Shown piece by piece: positions 30,298 to 39,546 of a DNA stretch of 64,000 nucleotides. A program made the translations under genes and the position numbers. The notes beneath the pieces are model-generated. The model made no database searches, had not been told where the DNA came from, and was given only the letters and a program-made list of their open reading frames with translations. Within the stretch, counting starts at the first letter, position 1, and the number at the start of each line of letters is the position of its first letter. Source of the stretch: Pseudaquabacterium terrae (GTDB lineage: Bacteria; Pseudomonadota; Gammaproteobacteria; Burkholderiales; Burkholderiaceae_C); NCBI RefSeq assembly GCF_013266755.1, contig NZ_JABRWJ010000004.1, forward strand, positions 620,001 to 684,000, given 5' to 3'.

Positions 30298-31025
30298 CCG
30301 CAGTTGCGGATCGTGCGGATGCGCTGCGCGCCGTCGCCGCGGTCGCCGAGCTTGGCGCGCAGCCGGTAGACGCGGCTGTCGATCGAGCGATCAGGGCCGC
30401 TGTCGACCAGGCCGCGCAGCTCGCGCAGCAGCTCGCGCCGCGTCACCACCTGGCCGGCGCGCAGCGCCAGCCGCCACAGCAGCTCGAACTCGCCCTCGGT
30501 CAGGTCGAGCGGGCGCTCGTCCTGCAGCGCGCAGCGCTCGCGCCAGCGCAGCACCAGGCGGCCGACGCGCAACTCGTCCGGCGGCGCGAGCGGCGCTGCC
30601 GCGACGCCCAGCCGCGCGCCGCGCCGCCACAGCGCGCGCAGCCGCGCCGCCGCGACCGCCGCGTCGAGGGCGGCATCGAAGACATCGTCGGCACCCATCT
30701 CGAGCGCCAGCACGTGGTCGAGGTCGCGCAGCGCGCGGCAGGCGACGACGATCGGCACAGCGGGCTGTCGCGCGGCCAGCGCACGCAGCGGGCCCAACTG
30801 GCGGGCCACGCCGTGCACCAGGTGCAGCACCAGCGCGTCCGGTGCCGGCGCCGCGGGCCCGCCGCCGTCGCCCAGCACCCAGTCGCACACCCGCAGCCCT
30901 TCAGCGGCCAGCGCGCCGCGCCACGCCGCCGCGGCTGCCGCATCGTCGCTGGCCAGCCCGATGCAGCGACCCGGGGGGCCGGTGGCGTCGATGCTGGAAA
31001 CCGTTCCGGCCATCGTTGCGTACAT
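30243..31025 (-). CDS. OmpR-type winged-helix regulator with pseudo-receiver
   Basis: 260 residues; ATG at 31025, with an in-frame ATG at 31013 also possible. The receiver-like half (about 18-130) has His (residue 68, in ALVLHLVHG) at the phospho-acceptor position and no conserved Lys or acidic pair, so it cannot be phosphorylated classically. The winged helix (about 155-250) is typical: LTEGEFELLWRLALRAGQVVTRREL and SIDSRVYRLRAKLGD, followed by IRTIRNCGYLLAP. It is divergent from the MORN-repeat gene and convergent with the MocR gene, overlapping its end by 55 bases. Its targets are unknown; the MORN gene is a candidate. Confidence 0.78.
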   Translation of the reverse strand: MYATMAGTVSSIDATGPPGRCIGLASDDAAAAAAWRGALAAEGLRVCDWVLGDGGGPAAPAPDALVLHLVHGVARQLGPLRALAARQPAVPIVVACRALRDLDHVLALEMGADDVFDAALDAAVAAARLRALWRRGARLGVAAAPLAPPDELRVGRLVLRWRERCALQDERPLDLTEGEFELLWRLALRAGQVVTRRELLRELRGLVDSGPDRSIDSRVYRLRAKLGDRGDGAQRIRTIRNCGYLLAPLADGTAAAAGAH

Positions 31026-31166
31026 GGTCACGGTGTAGCGTTCGCCCCGCGGGCTCGCAAGGGCCAATCCGGCGTTGGTCAGCGCGCCAATCGGCGCGAC
31101 TTTGTGCACTCGTGGCGCCGGCGCATCGCACGACAAAAGGCATGCCGAGGCCGATAACCCGGTCGA

Positions 31167-31172
31167 TATAAT
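31167..31172 (+). promoter_or_regulatory. Putative -10 element (TATAAT) upstream of the MORN-repeat gene
   Basis: A TATAAT hexamer sits in the AT-rich stretch 60 bases before the GTG start, flanked by CGATA (31164-31168) and TATCG (31176-31180) arms. No good -35 is visible at 17-bp spacing, so activation by a regulator is possible. Confidence 0.4.
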
Positions 31173-31227
31173 TTTTATCGCTTGTTGCAGCCTTTCCACA
31201 TGGCTGCGCTGGAAAGAGCAAAAGAGC

Positions 31228-32610
31228 GTGATCGCAAACCGGCTCGTGTCCCTGTTGTGTCTGGCTCTTGTGCTCGCCGCGCGCCCGGCGGCGGCGCAGG
31301 CCGACTGCGCGGCCGTCACCGACCAGGCGATGGCCGCCGACCTGCGCGCCGCGACGGCCCAGGCGCAGCGCGCCGAGCTCGCCGAGCAGGCCCGGCTGTC
31401 CGAAGCGGCGATCGGCCTGTGGCGCCAGGCGGTCGACGCGTGCAGCGGCCGCTCGCGCGAACGGGCGCAGCGCAACCTGGCCGATTCGCAGCAGGCACGC
31501 CTGACGATCCAGGACCAGCAGGGCGGCAGCGAGCAGTGCATGGCGTCGCAGAAGGACGCCACCGCGCTGCAGGAGCTGGCCGAACGCGCGCGCAGCGAGC
31601 AGCGCTGGCCGGATGCCGCGGTGCTGTTCCGCAAGGCCGAGAGCACCTGGGACCTGGCGGCCGAGCGCTGCGCCGGGTCGCAGCAGCGGCTCGCGCTGCT
31701 GCGGCGCGAGCAGACCGCGCTGGCCTCGCAGGCCGCGCGCGAGCGCGGCAGCGCTGCTGCCGCCGTGCCGGCTCCCACCAGCGTGCCGGCGCGGCCGGCC
31801 GAGGCACCGCCGGCCGGGCGCATGAGCCCTCCGGGCGGCGCCGCACCGATCGCCGCGGTGCTGCCGGCGGTGGCCGCTCCGGTCGACCTGACATTGACCG
31901 GCGGCACGCGCATCGTCGGCACCTTCGGCGCCGACCCCGGCGGGCAGACCTACAGCGGGCGCGGCCGCATCATCTGGTCCAGCGGTGACCAGTACGAGGG
32001 CACCGTGGTCGCCGGGCAGCGCCAGGGGCACGGCGAATTCATCTGGCGCAACGGCCAGCGCTACAAGGGCGTCTGGATCAACGACCGGCCCGAAGGCGAC
32101 GGCGTGCTGCGTTTCGCCAACGGCAACGTCTACGAAGGCGCGGTGGTCGACGGCCAGCCGCACGGCACCGGCAAGATGGTCTTCAGCTCGGGCGACCAGT
32201 ACACCGGCCAGTTCACCCGCGGCGAGCCCGACGGCCAGGGCGTCTACCTGTGGGTCAACGGCCAGCGCTACGACGGGCCGTGGGTCGACGGCAAGGCCAC
32301 CGGCTACGCCAGCGTCAAGTTCGCCAACGGCAACCTCTACGAAGGCGAGGTCGTCGACGGCCTGCCGCAGGGCGACGGCCGCATCGTCTTCGCCTCCGGC
32401 GACGTCTACCGCGGCCAGTTCTCGCGCGGCCTGCCCGACGGGGAAGGCATCTACCGCTGGAAGAACGGCGACCAGTACATCGGCCAGTGGCGCACCGGCC
32501 TGAAGGAAGGCCAGGGCCAGCTGCTGTGGAGCAATGGCGACCGCTGGGAAGGGGAGTTCCGCGCCGATGCGCAGACCGAGCGCGGCACGCTGACGCGCCG
32601 CAAGCAGTAG
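31228..32610 (+). CDS. Secreted MORN-repeat protein
   Basis: 460 residues starting at GTG (31228), where the signal peptide (LVSLLCLALVLAARPAAAQ) begins. A helical region (about 25-190) with paired Cys is followed by a Pro/Ala linker (190-215) and about ten MORN repeats of 23 residues (from YSGRGRIIW to DRWEGEF, about 235-450) with the YxGxxxxGxxxGxG pattern. MORN repeats form elongated beta surfaces that bind proteins or phospholipids. Periplasmic or secreted placement is inferred. Divergent from the OmpR-type pseudo-receiver regulator. Confidence 0.8.
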   Translation: MIANRLVSLLCLALVLAARPAAAQADCAAVTDQAMAADLRAATAQAQRAELAEQARLSEAAIGLWRQAVDACSGRSRERAQRNLADSQQARLTIQDQQGGSEQCMASQKDATALQELAERARSEQRWPDAAVLFRKAESTWDLAAERCAGSQQRLALLRREQTALASQAARERGSAAAAVPAPTSVPARPAEAPPAGRMSPPGGAAPIAAVLPAVAAPVDLTLTGGTRIVGTFGADPGGQTYSGRGRIIWSSGDQYEGTVVAGQRQGHGEFIWRNGQRYKGVWINDRPEGDGVLRFANGNVYEGAVVDGQPHGTGKMVFSSGDQYTGQFTRGEPDGQGVYLWVNGQRYDGPWVDGKATGYASVKFANGNLYEGEVVDGLPQGDGRIVFASGDVYRGQFSRGLPDGEGIYRWKNGDQYIGQWRTGLKEGQGQLLWSNGDRWEGEFRADAQTERGTLTRRKQ

Positions 32611-32611
32611 C

Positions 32612-33040
32612 TCAGGCCGCGCCGAAGCGGATCAGCCGGCGCGCCAGCGCCTGCTCCCAGCGCTTGTGCGCGAACTCGGCGGCCTCGGGCAGCTCGGCCT
32701 CGCTGCACCAGCGCCATTGCGCGATCCCGGCGCCCGGCTGCGGATCGGCGTGTACCTCGGCGAGGCAATGCACGACGACGTGCCAGTTGCGCTCGCCGAC
32801 CGGAAACGACTCGACATCGACGACCCGCGGCATCACGTCGTCATAACCCAGGCGCGACAGCTCGCGCGCGGCGACCTCGAGCGGGTCCTCGCCGTAGGCA
32901 GCCTCCGGCGCCGGGATCCACCAGCCGGGCTTGTCCGGATTCGGCGGCGTGTCGTAGCGCACGATCAGCAGCCGTCCGGCACGGCGGACGCCGACGTAGC
33001 TGATCAGCTTCAACAGCCCTTGCGGGGTCTCGATGGCCAT
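32612..33040 (-). CDS. Nudix hydrolase-like protein with imperfect Nudix box
   Basis: 142 residues with the Nudix beta-grasp order: ISYVGVRRAGRLLIVRYDTPPNPDKPGWWIPAPE, then YGEDPLEVAARELSRLGYD. The canonical REUxEExGU is shortened to RELSRLG, losing the two catalytic/metal-binding glutamates after REL. It may be a non-catalytic or altered-specificity member. It follows the MORN gene tail-to-tail (2 bases apart). No operon partner is clear. Confidence 0.68.
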   Translation of the reverse strand: MAIETPQGLLKLISYVGVRRAGRLLIVRYDTPPNPDKPGWWIPAPEAAYGEDPLEVAARELSRLGYDDVMPRVVDVESFPVGERNWHVVVHCLAEVHADPQPGAGIAQWRWCSEAELPEAAEFAHKRWEQALARRLIRFGAA

Positions 33041-33133
33041 GGTGCGGTCCCTGCGGTTCGAAGTCCGCTTTCTGGTCCAGCGCCTGCCGAAGCGCCATCC
33101 CTAACTCGCGAAGGCCGCGGGCACGGTGCAGCT

Positions 33134-34552
33134 TCAGCGCTCGGCACGACGCCACGCGCGGTACTCGTGGCCCCACAGCCACAGGTTCAGTGCGCGCACC
33201 TGGCCGTCCAGGCCTTGGTCGAAATGCACTCTGCCGCCAAGGGCTTCGCGCAGCACCATGGTCCCGTCGCCATCCGGGAACAGCTCGAAACGCCGCGGCG
33301 AGCCGGCGCGCAGGAAAAGCCGGCCGTCCTCGTGCACCACCTGCAGGTCCAGGCCGTCGAGCCACTCGTAGCGGCCGATGTAGGGGCGCGCATCGGCCGG
33401 GTCCAGCGCCATCGGCGGCGCCAGGCGCGGCGGCTTCGGATCGGCAAGCGGCTGACGCGGATCGAGCAGGTGCAATCCGATGTCGCTGACGGCGTTCAAC
33501 GTGTTCGCGTTGGCCAGCACGACGATGCCGGTGCGCGTTGCGGCCTGGAATCCGACGAAGCTGACGTAGCCGCCGGTGCGTCCCGGATGCCAGGCGATGT
33601 CGCCGCCATCGTTGGGCACCAGCATCCATCCGAGCCCGATGTGCCTGGACGGCGGGATGCCGCCGGGCCGGCGGGTCTCGAGCATGGCCTTCATGGCCGG
33701 CGCCAGCGCGGACTCGCGCAGGCCGACGAAGGCCTCCAGGAATGTCAGCAGATCATCGGCATTCGAGCGCAGGAAGCCCGAGGCGGGCAGCTCCGCGGAC
33801 GTCCAGCGATCCACCGGTGTCAGCGCCCAGCTGTGCCCGGCCGCCATCGCACGCGCCGGCGCGGCGACGCCGTTGTCGTCGGTGTCGGCCATGCCGAGCG
33901 GACCGGTGATGCGCTCGCGCAGCAGCGCCGGATAGGAGCGTCGCGCGCGCTGGGACAGCGCATGTCCCAGCAGGCCGACGCCGGCGTTCGAGTATTCGTA
34001 GCGTTCGCCGGGTGCCTGCGGCAGAGCGTGCGCGGCCAGCAGCGCGACGAGGCGGTCGATGCCGTAGTCGCCATGCGGATTGCCGAAGTCGCGCGGCTTC
34101 AGGTTCGCCGGCCGGTTCGGCAGGCCCGACGTCTGCGTCGCCAGGTCGACGAGTCGGATCGGCCGGCCTTCGCGGCTCGGCACGCTGACCTGCGAAGGCA
34201 GCAGGTCCGCGACCGGTGCGTCCAGCACCACCTCGCCCCGCCGCACCATGTCGGCCAGCAGCAGCGAGGTGAAGACCTTGGTGACCGAGCCGATCTCGAA
34301 CAGCGTCTTGCCGTCCGGCGCGCGTGGGTCGTCGGCCGACAGCCGCCCGACGCCGACGATGCGCCGGCCCGCCGGCGTCACGATGCCCACCACCATGCCG
34401 GTGGCGTGGCGCGCCTGCACGATGCGGCCGGCAAGGATCTGCCGGATCCGCTCGTCGTCGGGCGGTGCGGCGGCTACGGCGCCGGCGGCCGCAACGCCGA
34501 GCACGGCCGCGGCAAACCGGCGGAGCCAGCAGCGGCCAGGCTTGGTGCGCAC
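33134..34552 (-). CDS. Serine hydrolase of the class C beta-lactamase / DD-peptidase superfamily
   Basis: 472 residues from GTG at 34552; no ATG is available. The signal peptide ends near AVAAAP. Catalytic motifs are SVTK (SxxK; nucleophile near residue 89), YSN (YxN; about 190) and HPGRTGG (HxG; about 330). A C-terminal domain (about 380-470) has the lipocalin-like YIGRYEW pattern. The fold covers AmpC, esterases and D-aminopeptidases; no claim of antibiotic resistance is made. The Anbu gene lies just upstream on the same strand (26 bases). Confidence 0.83.
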   Translation of the reverse strand: MRTKPGRCWLRRFAAAVLGVAAAGAVAAAPPDDERIRQILAGRIVQARHATGMVVGIVTPAGRRIVGVGRLSADDPRAPDGKTLFEIGSVTKVFTSLLLADMVRRGEVVLDAPVADLLPSQVSVPSREGRPIRLVDLATQTSGLPNRPANLKPRDFGNPHGDYGIDRLVALLAAHALPQAPGERYEYSNAGVGLLGHALSQRARRSYPALLRERITGPLGMADTDDNGVAAPARAMAAGHSWALTPVDRWTSAELPASGFLRSNADDLLTFLEAFVGLRESALAPAMKAMLETRRPGGIPPSRHIGLGWMLVPNDGGDIAWHPGRTGGYVSFVGFQAATRTGIVVLANANTLNAVSDIGLHLLDPRQPLADPKPPRLAPPMALDPADARPYIGRYEWLDGLDLQVVHEDGRLFLRAGSPRRFELFPDGDGTMVLREALGGRVHFDQGLDGQVRALNLWLWGHEYRAWRRAER

Positions 34553-34578
34553 CGGATGCGGCGTCGCGTCAGCGCACG

Positions 34579-35406
34579 TCAGACGATGCGCTCGCCGGGG
34601 TGGTTGATCTTGCGCATCGGCTCATAACGCCTGGAAGGCGCGAGCAGCGGGTGCTCGGTGTCGCCGCCGTCCCAGCGCGGATCGTCGATGCCTTCGAACA
34701 CTTCGCGCAGGCGCTGGCCCCAGGTGCTGTGGATCATCTGGAAGTACGGGTTGCGGTCGTCGATGCAGACGTGGTCGCTGCTTTCGAGGCGGCCCTCCTG
34801 GTAGACCAGCAGGTCCAGCGGCAGGCCCACCGACAGGTTGGACTTCAGCGTCGAGTCCATCGACACCAGCGCGCACTTGGCGGCTTCGTCCAGCGGCGTG
34901 GTCGGCGTCAGCACGCGGTCGAGGATCGGCTTGCCGTACTTGCTCTCGCCGATCTGGAAGAAGCAGGTCTCGCGCGTCGCCTCGATGAAGTTGCCGGCCG
35001 AGTAGACCAGGAACATGCGCATGGCCTCGCCCTTGATCTGGCCGCCGAAGATCATCGACGCATTGAAATCGACGCCGGTGGCCTTCAGCGATGGGCCGTC
35101 CTGGTCGTAGACGCGGCGCACCGCCGCACCGAGCACGCGCGTGGCGTCGAACATGCTGTCGGCGTTCCAGATCGTCAGCGCCGGCTGCTCCGGGCCGCGA
35201 TCGATCTTCTCGACCTGCAGGATCTCGCGCACCGACTGGCTGATGCTCAGGTTGCCGGCCGACAGCATCACCATGAAACGGTCGCCCGGCTTCTCGTAGA
35301 TCATCATCTTGCGATAGGTGCTGATCTGGTCCATGCCGGCGTTGGTGCGCGAGTCGGACAGGAAGACGAGGCCGGCGTTGAGGCGGATGCCGATGCAATA
35401 GGTCAT
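34579..35406 (-). CDS. Proteasome-like peptidase Anbu
   Basis: 275 residues. After Met removal, Thr2 ([23 protein letters not shown]) is the N-terminal nucleophile; the Asp in SDSRTN and Lys in TYRKMMIY complete the Ntn-hydrolase site. Long C-terminal [22 protein letters not shown] fits Anbu (ancestral beta-subunit), a self-assembling ring protease whose substrates are poorly known. The usual Anbu partners (alpha-E, ATP-grasp, transglutaminase) are absent. The start overlaps the mutS stop by 4 bases (ATGA), which is unusual. Confidence 0.85.
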   Translation of the reverse strand: MTYCIGIRLNAGLVFLSDSRTNAGMDQISTYRKMMIYEKPGDRFMVMLSAGNLSISQSVREILQVEKIDRGPEQPALTIWNADSMFDATRVLGAAVRRVYDQDGPSLKATGVDFNASMIFGGQIKGEAMRMFLVYSAGNFIEATRETCFFQIGESKYGKPILDRVLTPTTPLDEAAKCALVSMDSTLKSNLSVGLPLDLLVYQEGRLESSDHVCIDDRNPYFQMIHSTWGQRLREVFEGIDDPRWDGGDTEHPLLAPSRRYEPMRKINHPGERIV

Positions 35407-38051
35407 GACGCGTGGGCTTTCTGCAGGGACTTCAGACGGTACAGCGCTTCGAGCGCTTCGCGCGGGGTCAGCGCATCGGGATCGATGGTCGCCAGCGCCG
35501 TCTCGATGCCCGAGGGCTCGGGCGCGGCGGCGGGTGTCGGCGGCGCGGCGAACAGGTCGACCTGTGCATCGCCGCTGATCGCCTGCGCCTCCAGCGCCTC
35601 GAGCGTCGCGCGCGCCTGGCGCAGCAGCGTGCCCGGCATGCCGGCCAGCCGCGCCACCTGCACGCCGTAGCTGCGGCTCGCCGGCCCGGCCTCGATCGCA
35701 TGCAGGAAGACGATGTCGTGCCCGCTCTCGACGGCCGAGACGTGCACGTTCAGCGCGCGCTCGTGGCGCACCGGGAATTCGGTGAGCTCGAAGTAGTGGG
35801 TCGCGAACAGCGTGAACGCGCGGTTCTTGTCATGCAGATGGGCAGCGATCGCGCTCGCCAGCGCGAGCCCGTCGAAGGTGCTGGTGCCGCGGCCGATCTC
35901 GTCCATCAGCACCAGCGACTGTTCGGTCGCGCCATGCACGATCGCCGCGGCCTCGGTCATCTCGAGCATGAAGGTCGATTGCGCGTTGGCCAGGTCGTCG
36001 GCGGCGCCGATGCGGGTGTGGATCGCATCGATCGGCCCGAGCCGGCAGGCTGCTGCCGGCACGAAGGCGCCGATCGACGCCAGCAACACGATCAGCGCGA
36101 CCTGTCGCATGTAGGTGCTCTTGCCGCCCATGTTCGGGCCGGTGATCACCAGCATGCGCGTGCGCGCATCGAGCCGGCAATCGTTGGCGATGAAGTCCGG
36201 CCCGCCGGTCTCGGCCAGCCGCGCCTGCACCACCGGGTGGCGGCCCTGGTCGATCTCGATGCACGGGTGGCCGACGAACTGCGGCCGGCACCACTGCAGC
36301 GTCACGGCGCGCTCGGCGAGGGCCGCAAGGGCATCCAGCGCCGCCAGCGATCGCGCCAGCGCGCCGAGCGCCGGCAGGTGCGCCTGCAGTGCATCGAGCA
36401 ATTGTTCGTAGAGCCACTTCTCGCGCGCCAGCGAACGCTCCTGCGCCGACAGCGCCTTGTCCTCGAAGGCCTTCAGCTCCGGCGTGATGAAGCGCTCGGC
36501 GTTCTTCAGCGTCTGGCGGCGCTGGTAGTCGGCGGGCACGCGATCGAGCCCCGAGCTGGTGACCTCGATGTAGAAGCCGTGCACGCGGTTGTATTGCACG
36601 CGCAGGTTGGTGATGCCGGTGCGTGCCCGTTCGCGCGCTTCGAGGTCGACCAGGAAGGCATCGCAGTTCTGCGCGATGCCGCGCAGCTCGTCGAGCTCGG
36701 CATCGCAGCCGCTGGCGATCACGCCGCCGTCGCGCAGCAGCACCGCGGGTTCGTCGGCGATGCAGCGCACCAGCAGCGCGGCGAGCTCGGGCGGCGGCGA
36801 GAGCGCCTCGTGCAGGCGCACGAGCAGCACACCTGCATCGGAACCCTGCGGCGCCGCGGCGCTGAGCGCCGGCAGCGCCTGCAGCGTGCTGCGCAGCCCG
36901 GCCAGCTCACGCGGACGCACCTGGCGCAGCGCCAGCCGCGCGGTGATGCGCTCGACATCGCTGATGTGGCGCAGCGCGTCGCGCAGCGGCTCGAAGCCGT
37001 GGCCGATCAGCGCCGCGATCGCGTCGTGCCGCTGCAGCGCGGTGCTGCGATCACGCAGCGGATGGGTCAGCCAATGGCGCAGTGCGCGGCTGCCCATGCC
37101 GCTCCTGCAGGTGTCGATCAACGACAGCAGCGTCGGCGCGTCCTCGCCGCGCAGCGTCTGCGTCAGCTCGAGGTTGCGGTGCGTGGCCGGCGGCAGCTCG
37201 ATCAGCTCGTTCGCACGCGCGGCCTGCAGCGACGTGACATGCGCCAGCGCCTGGCCCTGCGTGTGCTCGGCGAAGCTCAGCAGCGCGGCGGCGGCGGACT
37301 GCGCGACGCTCAGGTCCTGCGCGTTGAAGCCCTGCAGCGACGCGACCTTCAGCAGCCCCGTCAGCTTGCGCAGGCCGAGCGCGGTGTCGAACTGCCAGTC
37401 CGGCCGCGCCGTGCGCGCGGCGCGGTGCTGCAGGATCGCCGGCGGCAGCGCGTTCGCGGCGTCCTTCTGCGGCAGCAGCAGCTCGGCGGGATCGAGCCGC
37501 GCGAGCCAGCCGCCGAGCTCCTTGTCGCCGCATTCGGTCATGCCGAGTTGTCCGCTCGACAGCCCGAGCCAGGCCAGGCCCCAGGTCGCGCGCACTTTGA
37601 TCAGTGCCAGCAGCAGCGTGTCGGCGCGTTCGTTCAGCAGCTCGGTGTCGGTGACGGTGCCGGGGGTCACCACCCGCACCACCTTGCGCTCGACCGGCCC
37701 CTTGGCGGTTGCGACATCGCCGACCTGCTCGGCGAGCGCCACGGCCTCGCCGAGCTTGATCAAGCGCGCCAGGTAGCTCTCGACCGAGTGCACCGGCACG
37801 CCGGCCATCACCACCGGCTCGCCGGCGCTCTGGCCGCGGCTGGTCAGCGTGATGTCGAGCAGCCGGTTGCCCTTGCGAGCGTCGTCGTAGAACAGCTCGT
37901 AGAAATCGCCCATCCGGTAGAAGACGAGCGTGTCGGGGTAGTCGGCCTTGATGCGCAGGTACTGCTGCATCATCGGCGTATGGGCGCTTAGGGGCGCCTC
38001 GCCGCTTCCTGGGTCTTGAGCCGCGTTTGCGCGTAACTCATTGATCTGCAA
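35403..38051 (-). CDS. mutS: DNA mismatch repair protein MutS
   Basis: 882 residues. The N-terminal mismatch-recognition motif is [12 protein letters not shown]; the conserved Phe-x-Glu lies near residue 52. The connector, lever and clamp domains span the middle, and the ATPase has Walker [14 protein letters not shown], Walker [16 protein letters not shown] and the conserved THYFEL. It recognises mispairs and recruits MutL. The start at 38051 is followed by a variable tail before [12 protein letters not shown], so a later ATG is possible. The gene reads away from the integrase. Confidence 0.96.
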   Translation of the reverse strand: MQINELRANAAQDPGSGEAPLSAHTPMMQQYLRIKADYPDTLVFYRMGDFYELFYDDARKGNRLLDITLTSRGQSAGEPVVMAGVPVHSVESYLARLIKLGEAVALAEQVGDVATAKGPVERKVVRVVTPGTVTDTELLNERADTLLLALIKVRATWGLAWLGLSSGQLGMTECGDKELGGWLARLDPAELLLPQKDAANALPPAILQHRAARTARPDWQFDTALGLRKLTGLLKVASLQGFNAQDLSVAQSAAAALLSFAEHTQGQALAHVTSLQAARANELIELPPATHRNLELTQTLRGEDAPTLLSLIDTCRSGMGSRALRHWLTHPLRDRSTALQRHDAIAALIGHGFEPLRDALRHISDVERITARLALRQVRPRELAGLRSTLQALPALSAAAPQGSDAGVLLVRLHEALSPPPELAALLVRCIADEPAVLLRDGGVIASGCDAELDELRGIAQNCDAFLVDLEARERARTGITNLRVQYNRVHGFYIEVTSSGLDRVPADYQRRQTLKNAERFITPELKAFEDKALSAQERSLAREKWLYEQLLDALQAHLPALGALARSLAALDALAALAERAVTLQWCRPQFVGHPCIEIDQGRHPVVQARLAETGGPDFIANDCRLDARTRMLVITGPNMGGKSTYMRQVALIVLLASIGAFVPAAACRLGPIDAIHTRIGAADDLANAQSTFMLEMTEAAAIVHGATEQSLVLMDEIGRGTSTFDGLALASAIAAHLHDKNRAFTLFATHYFELTEFPVRHERALNVHVSAVESGHDIVFLHAIEAGPASRSYGVQVARLAGMPGTLLRQARATLEALEAQAISGDAQVDLFAAPPTPAAAPEPSGIETALATIDPDALTPREALEALYRLKSLQKAHAS

Positions 38052-38123
38052 AATATTTCTTTCTATCGACCTTCGCTGAACGGTCTCAGCGACACCTCAT
38101 CTCACCTCAAAGCACTTGCCGTT

Positions 38124-38176
38124 TTGGCGTAGCATTTCGACCCTGCCGGCGAGAATGTTACGCCTTGGCGTAACAT
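38124..38176. promoter_or_regulatory. Palindromic operator and half-site upstream of the integrase gene
   Basis: ATGTTACGCC-TT-GGCGTAACAT is a perfect 22-bp inverted repeat (38155-38176), only 9 bases before the integrase ATG where a Shine-Dalgarno sequence would be. TTGGCGTAGCAT at 38124-38135 repeats one arm 41 bases (about four turns) upstream. The arrangement suggests repression by a dimeric or looping regulator; the regulator is unknown. Confidence 0.6.
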
Positions 38177-38185
38177 CCCCTGCTC

Positions 38186-39487
38186 ATGCACAGTGTGTGC
38201 GTGATCGAGTTCGACGCCCGCGCTGCGAAGGCCTTGAAGGCCGGTGAGCATCTTACGTTTGATGCCGCCCCCGGCCTGCGGCTGGTGGCCCGGGTCTCCT
38301 GTCGAACCTGGATCTACCGCTACAAATCGCCCGTGGACGGCGGCATGCGGCAGGTGCGCCTCGGCAGCTGGCCGAGCATGTCGGCGATCGCGGCGGCCGC
38401 CGAGTGGGAGCGACTGCGAGGGATCCGCGGCGACGGTCGGGATGCGGCGGACGAGAAGCGCTCAGAGCGGCGCGCCGCCGCGCTGGCGCGGGAGAAGGCG
38501 CGAGAGGCTCGCAAGACGGCGGTGTTCACGGTTCGGAAGCTGTGCAACCACTTCCTCGAGCGCTACCGCCAGTCGGTCTCCGCGACGACATACGCCGAAG
38601 CGAAGCGCCTGTTCGACCGCGAACTCGATGACATCGCGAACGTTGCTGCAGGAGAGCTCACGAGGGCGCAGGCCTACGGCCTGATCGACGGCATGCGTGG
38701 CCGTCCCGTCGTAGCGAAGATGCTTCGTCAGCAGCTCGGGGCAGCCTGGGACCAGGCGATCGACGCCGGCAAGCTGCCCTCCGATGCGCCCAACTGGTGG
38801 CGCTTAGTCCTTCGAGGAAAGCTCCCCAGCAAGGGCAGGACCATCGGTGGCGTCACCCAGGGTGTGACCAAGCGAGTACTGTCCGACGCGGAGGTCCAGC
38901 AACTGCTGAGGTGGATGCCCAACTTCACGCGCGACATCGAGGACGCGCTGACGCTGTACCTCTGGACATGCTGCCGCGGGGCGGAGATCGTGGCGATGGA
39001 GCGCACCGAGCTCTCCCGCGAGGCCGACGACCTCTGGTGGACCATCCCCAAAGCCAAGCTCAAGATGGCGCGGAATCCGTTGACCGTGGACCTGCGTGTG
39101 CCGCTGGTCGGAAGGGCGCGGGCGATCGTCGAGCGCCGGCTCGATTCCCATCCTGGCCGGTGGCTGTTTCCGAGCGTCGGTCGCAGCGGACACATCGAAC
39201 AGAAGGCGCTCGGCGTCGCCGTGTGGATGCACATGCCGTACAGCCAGACACGCCCGGAATGGGTCCGGCCCCGGTTACCTGTCACGCACTGGGCGCCGCA
39301 CGACTTGCGCCGCACCGGTCGAACGATGCTTGCGGCCCTGGGCTGCCCCAATGAAGTCGGAGAGGCGATTCTTGGCCACCTGCCTCCCGGGATCATCGGC
39401 GTCTACAACCGGCACCAGTACGACAGTGAACGGCTCGAGTGGCTCAGGAGGCTGTCGACGCATCTGGACCATCTGGCGGCCGCTTGA
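38186..39487 (+). CDS. Phage/island-type tyrosine integrase
   Basis: 433 residues. An N-terminal arm-binding domain (DUF4102-like: LVARVSCRTWIYRYKSPVDGGMRQVRLGSWP) precedes the catalytic domain (about 230-430). Active-site residues are Arg in CCRGAEIVAME, the HDLRRTGRTM box, His in AILGHLPPG and Tyr in VYNRHQYD. This domain order is typical of integrases from genomic islands that use a tRNA or mRNA 3' end as attB; no such gene is at this junction. It marks the left boundary of the accessory region; the right boundary is outside the window. Confidence 0.9.
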   Translation: MHSVCVIEFDARAAKALKAGEHLTFDAAPGLRLVARVSCRTWIYRYKSPVDGGMRQVRLGSWPSMSAIAAAAEWERLRGIRGDGRDAADEKRSERRAAALAREKAREARKTAVFTVRKLCNHFLERYRQSVSATTYAEAKRLFDRELDDIANVAAGELTRAQAYGLIDGMRGRPVVAKMLRQQLGAAWDQAIDAGKLPSDAPNWWRLVLRGKLPSKGRTIGGVTQGVTKRVLSDAEVQQLLRWMPNFTRDIEDALTLYLWTCCRGAEIVAMERTELSREADDLWWTIPKAKLKMARNPLTVDLRVPLVGRARAIVERRLDSHPGRWLFPSVGRSGHIEQKALGVAVWMHMPYSQTRPEWVRPRLPVTHWAPHDLRRTGRTMLAALGCPNEVGEAILGHLPPGIIGVYNRHQYDSERLEWLRRLSTHLDHLAAA

Positions 39488-39546
39488 GGCGTAGTCGGTC
39501 TGAACCGAAAGGCCGTCGATTCTTGGACGGCAGGGCGAGGGGGTTG

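Noticed and set aside
35412-37991. An 859-codon plus-strand frame antisense to mutS.
   Set aside because: Shadow of mutS; no recognisable domain and no RBS.
38052-38185. A tRNA or tmRNA 3' end as attB beside the integrase.
   Set aside because: No cloverleaf or CCA-type end was found in the junction; a direct repeat could not be found within the window.
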